Assembly: GCA_902465435.1 (NCBI GenBank)
Contig: CABQNH010000001.1
Span: 1 to 64,000 of the forward strand
Direction: 5' to 3'
DNA: 64,000 nucleotides
Origin: an uncultured Eubacteriales bacterium
Lineage (GTDB): Bacteria > Bacillota > Clostridia > Oscillospirales > Oscillospiraceae
Below are positions 59,829 through 64,000 of the stretch, in pieces (the first letter of the stretch is position 1; the number at the start of each line of letters is the position of its first letter). The translations under genes were made by a program, and so were the position numbers. The notes below the pieces were generated by a model, which ran no database searches, was not told where the DNA came from, and saw only the letters and a program-made list of their open reading frames with translations.

Positions 59829-60572
59829 TCATCCTCCTAAAAGGCAAAGCGTCAAAAGTCCGAAAAGCTCCGAAAGGCTCAGCGCAAAGCCCGAAATATC
59901 GCCGGACATTCCACCGAGCTGACGCCTCCCATAGAAGGCAGCCAGCCAGTAAACCGCGCAGGCGACCAGTCCGGCCAGCGCGGATATTCCGCAGAGCGCC
60001 GCCGGAAGCAGCAGCGCGGCAAGTCCCAGAAGCACCGGCAGCACAAAACAGCCCGCGCCGACCGCGCGCACAGAGGCATACTGACTCGTATGCATCGGCC
60101 GAAGCGAGAGCACGGCCACAGCGGCGCAGGCACGGCTTACCACCGGGATCGCCGCAAGCGGCAGAAGCGGGAGCGTCGGCACAGAGAGAAATACGCTCCA
60201 CTGGGCAAGCAGCAAAAGCGCCACGCATATCACGGAGAACGCGCCGCAATGCGAGTCCTTCAAAATGCGCTGCCGCTCCGGCAGATCCCGGCGAGACAGC
60301 ACCGCATCGCAGACATCCATGTAACCGTCCAAATGGAGAAAGCCGGTCAGAAGCCACGGCAGCGCGGCAAGCAGCAGCGCCCGCAAGGGCAGCGGCACGC
60401 AAAAGCGCACAAGCGCATAGGCGGCAAGCGCCCAAATCGCGCCGACGACGATGCCCACCAGGGGCAGACACGCCGTCATATAGCCGCGTGCGCGCTCCTT
60501 CCAACGCTTCCACGGACAGGGGATCGCAAGAAACATACCCCATGCCATAAAGAAGCCGTAGATCCAATTCAT
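59829..60572 (-). CDS. cobS: Adenosylcobinamide-GDP ribazoletransferase (cobalamin synthase)
   Basis: 247 aa, polytopic membrane enzyme joining adenosylcobinamide-GDP and alpha-ribazole (or its phosphate). The conserved acidic motif GFLHLDGYMDVCDAVLSRRD is present, with GGMSGDISGFALSLSELFGL near the end. The ATG at 60572 overlaps the cobU stop as ATGA, which supports this start. Confidence 0.95.
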   Translation of the reverse strand: MNWIYGFFMAWGMFLAIPCPWKRWKERARGYMTACLPLVGIVVGAIWALAAYALVRFCVPLPLRALLLAALPWLLTGFLHLDGYMDVCDAVLSRRDLPERQRILKDSHCGAFSVICVALLLLAQWSVFLSVPTLPLLPLAAIPVVSRACAAVAVLSLRPMHTSQYASVRAVGAGCFVLPVLLGLAALLLPAALCGISALAGLVACAVYWLAAFYGRRQLGGMSGDISGFALSLSELFGLLTLCLLGG

Positions 60573-61102
60573 TCTGCAAGTCTCCCCTTCCATAGATGCG
60601 GTATACCGGCCGTGACCTCACAGACCGTGTCGAACTCCCGTGCGACCGTCCTGCAGACCTCGGCAAGGCTGCGCCGATAACGCTCCGTTCCGCTGTCATA
60701 GCCGCCCGCGTCCCGCCATATATCGTCGCAGACGCAGACAAGGTTTTTTACCCGCGCAGAGAGCGTCAAAAGCGCCTGTGCCGTGCGCTCTCCCGCTCCG
60801 GTGTCTATTCTTCCGTCCGCGCCGAACATTTCGTTGGCCAAAAGCGCCGTTGCGCTGTCAAGCAGCACATTGGCATCCTGCGGCACACGCCCCGGCACAT
60901 ACAGGGGCGCGCGACCGCACTCTATGGTTTCAAAGCCCCAGCTCGCGCGGTCGGAAAGGTGCTTTTCGATCCGAAGCCGATCCTCCGCATCCACCGGCTC
61001 CATGGTCGCCCAATAATACATTGGTCTGCCGAACCCGCGCACAAGCCGCTGCGCAAGCATACTCTTTCCGCTTTTGCTTCCGCCAATCAGCAGTATTTTC
61101 AT
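60569..61102 (-). CDS. cobU: Adenosylcobinamide kinase/guanylyltransferase
   Basis: 177 aa, bifunctional enzyme that phosphorylates and guanylylates adenosylcobinamide. P-loop GGSKSGKSMLAQRLV, then YYWATMEPVDAEDRLRIEKH, where the usual guanylylated histidine region lies. It overlaps cobT and cobS by 4 bp on each side. Confidence 0.93.
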   Translation of the reverse strand: MKILLIGGSKSGKSMLAQRLVRGFGRPMYYWATMEPVDAEDRLRIEKHLSDRASWGFETIECGRAPLYVPGRVPQDANVLLDSATALLANEMFGADGRIDTGAGERTAQALLTLSARVKNLVCVCDDIWRDAGGYDSGTERYRRSLAEVCRTVAREFDTVCEVTAGIPHLWKGRLAE

Positions 61103-62202
61103 CGTTTTTCCACCGTAAATGCATCAATTTTCCGGATTTCCTCCAGATAGCCGTCCTGAATCGCCGCCTCCGCAAAGGTCGCCATCCCGTTCATGACGGC
61201 ACAGGCGGCACGCATCACCTGAAACTGCAGAGGACAGCCGCTGCCCTCGCCCAGCCGCATATCCAGAAGCAGGCAGGGGCTGAGCGCCAGCTCGTCCGCC
61301 ACAAGGCGGTAGCCCGGCTCGCAGGAGGCATGCGACAAGAACAGGACGTCCCGCACCCGGCTGCACAGCCGGACGGCGCACAGAGCGGCCACAATGGAAA
61401 TCAAACCGTCCACAACAGCCGGAACGCGCAGCTTCGCACAGGCGAGAAACGCGCCGGTCATTGCCGCAAGATCCAGTCCCCCGACCTTGGCAAGGCAGTC
61501 CACGGGGTCTGCGGGATCCGGCTTGTGAAGTGCAAGTGCATCGCCAATGACGCGCAGCTTTTGGGAAAAGCCGTCGTCCGTCAGGCCGCCGCCGCGCCCC
61601 GTCACCGCGTTTACCGGCGCGCCCGTCAGCGCGCACAGCACGGCGGAGGAGGTCGTCGTATTGCCGATCCCCATTTCGCCGATGCCGATCGCCTGCATGC
61701 CGTCGCGCTTTGCCTGCGCGGCCTGCTCCATGCCGACCGCCATCGCCTGCAGAACCTCCTGCCGCGTCATGGCAGGCTCCCGCGCAAGGTTTCCGGTCCC
61801 CGCGCGCACCCGGCGGGAAATCAGCGCCTCGCAGTGCGGCCTTTGCGCCATGCCGACGTCCACCACGCGTATCTCGTCGCCAAAGCTGCGCGCCATGGAG
61901 GACATTCCCGTCAGCCCCTTCGTCATATTCACCGCCTGCGAGCAGGTAACGGACTGCGGCGCGCAGGAAACCCCCTCGGCAACCACGCCGTTATCCGCGG
62001 CAAACACCAGAATGCAGCGGCGGTCGACCGCATTTTTCACCATTCCGGTAACGCCCGCGAGCCGTATTGCAATTTCTTCCAATTTGCCGAGACTGCCCGG
62101 CGGCTTGGCAAGCGCTGCCTGCCGCCTTTGCGCCGCGTCCATCGCGACTCGGTCCGCACCGGGGATTTCCCGCAGATATGCCTGCAACTGTTCCTGTGTC
62201 AT
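61099..62202 (-). CDS. cobT: Nicotinate-nucleotide:dimethylbenzimidazole phosphoribosyltransferase
   Basis: 367 aa. Activates the lower-ligand base to alpha-ribazole phosphate. AKPPGSLGKLEEIAIRLAG and VFAADNGVVAEGVS are N-terminal signatures, GEMGIGNTTTSSAVL the middle one, and GEGSGCPL near the C-terminus carries the catalytic glutamate. The ATG at 62202 follows GGGAGG. Confidence 0.96.
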   Translation of the reverse strand: MTQEQLQAYLREIPGADRVAMDAAQRRQAALAKPPGSLGKLEEIAIRLAGVTGMVKNAVDRRCILVFAADNGVVAEGVSCAPQSVTCSQAVNMTKGLTGMSSMARSFGDEIRVVDVGMAQRPHCEALISRRVRAGTGNLAREPAMTRQEVLQAMAVGMEQAAQAKRDGMQAIGIGEMGIGNTTTSSAVLCALTGAPVNAVTGRGGGLTDDGFSQKLRVIGDALALHKPDPADPVDCLAKVGGLDLAAMTGAFLACAKLRVPAVVDGLISIVAALCAVRLCSRVRDVLFLSHASCEPGYRLVADELALSPCLLLDMRLGEGSGCPLQFQVMRAACAVMNGMATFAEAAIQDGYLEEIRKIDAFTVEKR

Positions 62203-62972
62203 GCCCGTTCCTCCCAATAGCCCTGCGCGCGAAGCCAATCGAGCGATGCGGCGCAGTTTAGATTCTCCAGCGTCAGCGTCGCGTCGGGACAGCGCGTCAA
62301 AATAGCGTCCAAAACGCGGCGCATCGGGATGCTGCCCTGCCCGAGCGGGTCGTGCAGATCCTCGCCTCCCGCGTTATTGTGCAGGTGAACGTGACGCAAA
62401 TACGGCTGCATTGCGTCGATCCATGCAAGCGGCGGCGTTTCGCTGACGCAGGTATTTGCGTGGCCGACATCCAGACAAAGTCCCAGCCGCGGATCGCCCA
62501 CCTCCTGAACGATGCGCACGAGCAGCTCCGGTGACGGCTCCATGACATTTTCCAGCGCGATCGTCAAATCCTGCGGCGCAGACTGCAAAAAGCCCCGCCA
62601 GAAAAGGACCGACTGCTCCACATACCACTGCGGCGCATACACATGCGGAAGGAAGCCGCCGTGCACCACAATGCGGACAATGCCCAGCGAACGGGCAAGC
62701 GCGATGGTCTGCCGGTATCGCCGCGCCGCAATTTCCCGCACCAGCGGATCCACGGCACAGGGGCAAAGCTCCGCAAAGGGCGCATGCAGCCACAGGCGCT
62801 CCACACCCTCGCGCCGCTCATCTGCACGCGCCAGCGCCGACGCGTCCTCCATGCACGGCGCATAGCAGAAGTCTGCAAGCTCCAGCCCAAGTCGATATTT
62901 GCGTGCCAGCGCGGCGGCGGCGTCATCGATCGTGGAAAGATATAATTTTTCGGCAAGGCAGGTCGAATTCAT
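62199..62972 (-). CDS. TIM-barrel protein, sugar phosphate isomerase/epimerase family
   Basis: 257 aa, xylose isomerase-like (AP_endonuc_2) barrel. Metal-site segments are visible: VVHGGFLPH, LTIALENVMEPS, LCLDVGHANTC, HVHLHNNAGGEDLHDPLGQG and LTLENLN. The ATG at 62972 follows GAGGAA. It opens the cobalamin operon and overlaps cobT by 4 bp, so a role linked to the cobamide lower ligand or nucleotide loop is plausible but unproven. Confidence 0.85.
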   Translation of the reverse strand: MNSTCLAEKLYLSTIDDAAAALARKYRLGLELADFCYAPCMEDASALARADERREGVERLWLHAPFAELCPCAVDPLVREIAARRYRQTIALARSLGIVRIVVHGGFLPHVYAPQWYVEQSVLFWRGFLQSAPQDLTIALENVMEPSPELLVRIVQEVGDPRLGLCLDVGHANTCVSETPPLAWIDAMQPYLRHVHLHNNAGGEDLHDPLGQGSIPMRRVLDAILTRCPDATLTLENLNCAASLDWLRAQGYWEERA

Positions 62973-63046
62973 CGAAAAATTCCTCGGCAAACGCGTTTTG
63001 CTCCGCGTTACGGCAAAGCAGGTTTCCATCCTTTTGATTTGCCCGT

Positions 63047-63052
63047 ATTATA
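63047..63052 (-). promoter_or_regulatory. Putative -10 box of the cobalamin-loop operon
   Basis: TATAAT on the - strand, without a good -35 at 17 bp. The leader of about 70 nt is too short for a cobalamin riboswitch. Confidence 0.4.
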
Positions 63053-63208
63053 GCACATTCCCGTTCCGTTTTGTTGCCTTTTGCAAAAAATATCTCAGGC
63101 TGCGCGGATGAGCGCCGCAAGCGGCATAGGCAAAAAGCATCCGGCGCGTTTCAGCCGCATGGCATATCCGCGCGGCCAGCGCCATATGCTTTTGCAGGAG
63201 GGTTGTCT

Positions 63209-63739
63209 ATGAAAAAGCGCTTCTATCTTGCCTTCGCCGTCGCCGCCCTGCTCGGCACGGCGCAGCATTTTCTCTATGATCTTTTTCCGAATCCGCTCAC
63301 GGCAATTTTTGCGCCGGTCAACGAAAGCGTCTGGGAGCATCTGAAGCTTCTGTTTTATCCGACGCTGCTTGCCGGGCTGTTTCTCTCCTGGCACGCGCCG
63401 CTGCGCCAGCGCGTCTGGGGCGCTATCCTGCTTGCCGCACTCGCCCAACCGCTTTTCCTATTGGCGCTTTATTACCCCCTGCGCGCCGGCTTCGGCGTGG
63501 AGAGCGTCGCCATCGACATCCTGCTCTACTATGCCGCCATGGCCTTCGGCGGCGTGCTTGCCGAGCGGCTCTGCCGGAGCGGCGTCAGCCACCGGCTGGC
63601 CGGGATCGCGACGATGCTGGCCGGTCTCTATGCGGTCTGCCTGCTGCTTTTCACCTTCGCCGCGCCGAATCTGCCGATTTTCCTTGAAAATCCGGGTGAA
63701 ATTCAGGAAAAAGCGCTTGACTTTTTTATGGCAGCGTGA
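63209..63739 (+). CDS. DUF6512-type membrane protein
   Basis: 176 aa with about five predicted transmembrane helices. FAPVNESVWEHLKLLFYPTL is the hallmark motif as I remember the family. The ATG at 63209 is preceded by GGAGG, although the frame is open from 63071. No function is known. The infC promoter lies inside its 3' end. Confidence 0.8.
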   Translation: MKKRFYLAFAVAALLGTAQHFLYDLFPNPLTAIFAPVNESVWEHLKLLFYPTLLAGLFLSWHAPLRQRVWGAILLAALAQPLFLLALYYPLRAGFGVESVAIDILLYYAAMAFGGVLAERLCRSGVSHRLAGIATMLAGLYAVCLLLFTFAAPNLPIFLENPGEIQEKALDFFMAA

Positions 63740-63745
63740 TAAAAT
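63717..63745 (+). promoter_or_regulatory. Promoter of the infC transcript
   Basis: TTGACT (63717-63722), a 17-bp spacer and TAAAAT (63740-63745), overlapping the end of the upstream gene. The leader is about 155 nt. Confidence 0.65.
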
Positions 63746-63853
63746 GTTGAAGCTAAAAACAAAGAAGGAACGGTCACCCGTGCCTCACCTTTCGCCTCGG
63801 CAAAAAGGTTCATCATCGTGCGCCGCTGTTTTACGGCGGTCTTTGCGAGCGTT

Positions 63854-63880
63854 CGGGTGCTGTTTCGGCATCCGTTTTTT
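63854..63880 (+). terminator. Leader terminator (attenuator) before infC
   Basis: The stem CGGGTGC/GCATCCG with one G-U pair and a 7-nt loop is followed by six T, all within the infC leader. Upstream leader segments (GCGCCGCTG...CGGCGG) could form competing structures. In Bacillus the infC-rpmI-rplT leader is attenuated by ribosomal protein L20; the same logic may apply. Confidence 0.65.
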
Positions 63881-63906
63881 GTTATCTTTTATGGGAGGTG
63901 CTTACC

Positions 63907-64000
63907 ATCGGCAAATTAGATTACCAGCTCAACGAAGAAATTCGCGACAAGGAAATCCGTGTGATCGGCGCAGACGGCGCAATGCTCGGCATTATGGCCG
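63907..64000 (+). CDS. infC: Translation initiation factor IF-3 (5' part only)
   Basis: The frame GKLDYQLNEEIRDKEIRVIG followed by ADGAMLGIMA is the IF-3 N-terminal domain, cut by the window end. The probable start is a rare ATC codon at 63907, with GGAGG 8 nt upstream. The only in-frame conventional candidate, GTG at 63898, overlaps the ribosome site. Use of AUU/AUC/AUA starts is a known autoregulatory feature of infC. Confidence 0.9.
   Translation, partial: MGKLDYQLNEEIRDKEIRVIGADGAMLGIMA

Noticed and set aside
59832..60741. - strand frame that extends the CobU-like protein upstream to 60741
   Set aside because: The extra part is the cobS/cobU region read in another frame. The ribosome site and overlap with the cobS stop place the start at 59826.
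62973..63208. Cobalamin riboswitch upstream of the cobT-U-S operon
   Set aside because: The space between the -10 box and the first gene is about 70 nt, too short, and no B12-box-like sequence was found.

Overview
The window is a GC-rich stretch of chromosome from an anaerobic member of the Clostridia. An Oscillospirales-type gut butyrate producer fits best. This is inferred from the CIRCE-controlled groESL, Fe-S serine and cysteine catabolic enzymes, an indolepyruvate ferredoxin oxidoreductase linked to phosphotransbutyrylase/butyrate kinase, a family II CBS/DRTGG pyrophosphatase and a bacterial microcompartment. I saw no rRNA, tRNA or CRISPR array.

Layout. 0.1-3.4 kb: AlkA-like glycosylase beside an internally deleted IS5-type element, then dapF and a dicarboxylate/amino-acid symporter. 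3.5-7.3 kb: heterodimeric ABC exporter with an 18-bp tandem repeat at its promoter. 7.4-13.2 kb: two GNATs, ychF, a small regulator, decayed defence-type gene fragments and a purine/uracil permease. 13.6-17.9 kb: serine dehydratase and prolyl-tRNA synthetase, divergent and bracketed by inverted copies of a repeat. 18.0-19.8 kb: intracellular GH13 enzyme.

19.8-31.3 kb is a complete microcompartment locus: three hexamer (BMC-H), one PduT-type trimer (BMC-T) and three pentamer (BMC-P) shell genes, plus PduS-like, aldehyde dehydrogenase, PduL, Fe-alcohol dehydrogenase and two DeoC aldolases. It has no diol dehydratase, ethanolamine lyase or glycyl radical enzyme, so it matches the sugar-phosphate (deoxyribose-5-phosphate) class. 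DeoC would make acetaldehyde inside the shell, which the core enzymes would dismutate to acetyl-phosphate and ethanol. Glyceraldehyde-3-phosphate would leave to the adjacent tpiA.

31.6-38.4 kb: a tightly overlapping three-gene operon of unknown role: a 1522-aa HD/nucleotidyltransferase/acetyltransferase-like/phosphoribosyltransferase-like fusion, an LDH/MDH-fold protein and a flavodoxin-like oxidoreductase. 38.6-44.6 kb: metG, two tandem repeat copies, a frameshifted ABC exporter, a divergent regulator and a bPH/SHOCT membrane protein. 44.7-50.3 kb: buk-ptb-iorA-iorB-aminotransferase, a full path from amino acid to acyl-phosphate and ATP. 50.7-55.4 kb: rluD-type synthase, lspA, a lipoprotein and groESL. 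55.6-64 kb: cysteine desulfidase, pyrophosphatase, a lower-cobamide-loop operon (TIM-barrel gene, cobT, cobU, cobS, cobU-like, phosphatase), a DUF6512-type membrane protein and the start of infC.

The most unusual signal is a family of about 250-bp elements with 23-bp imperfect terminal inverted repeats and strong internal hairpins. In three copies the element is flanked on both sides by the same intrinsic-terminator hairpin, while the hairpins of different loci are unrelated. This looks like a mobile element that targets and duplicates host terminators.
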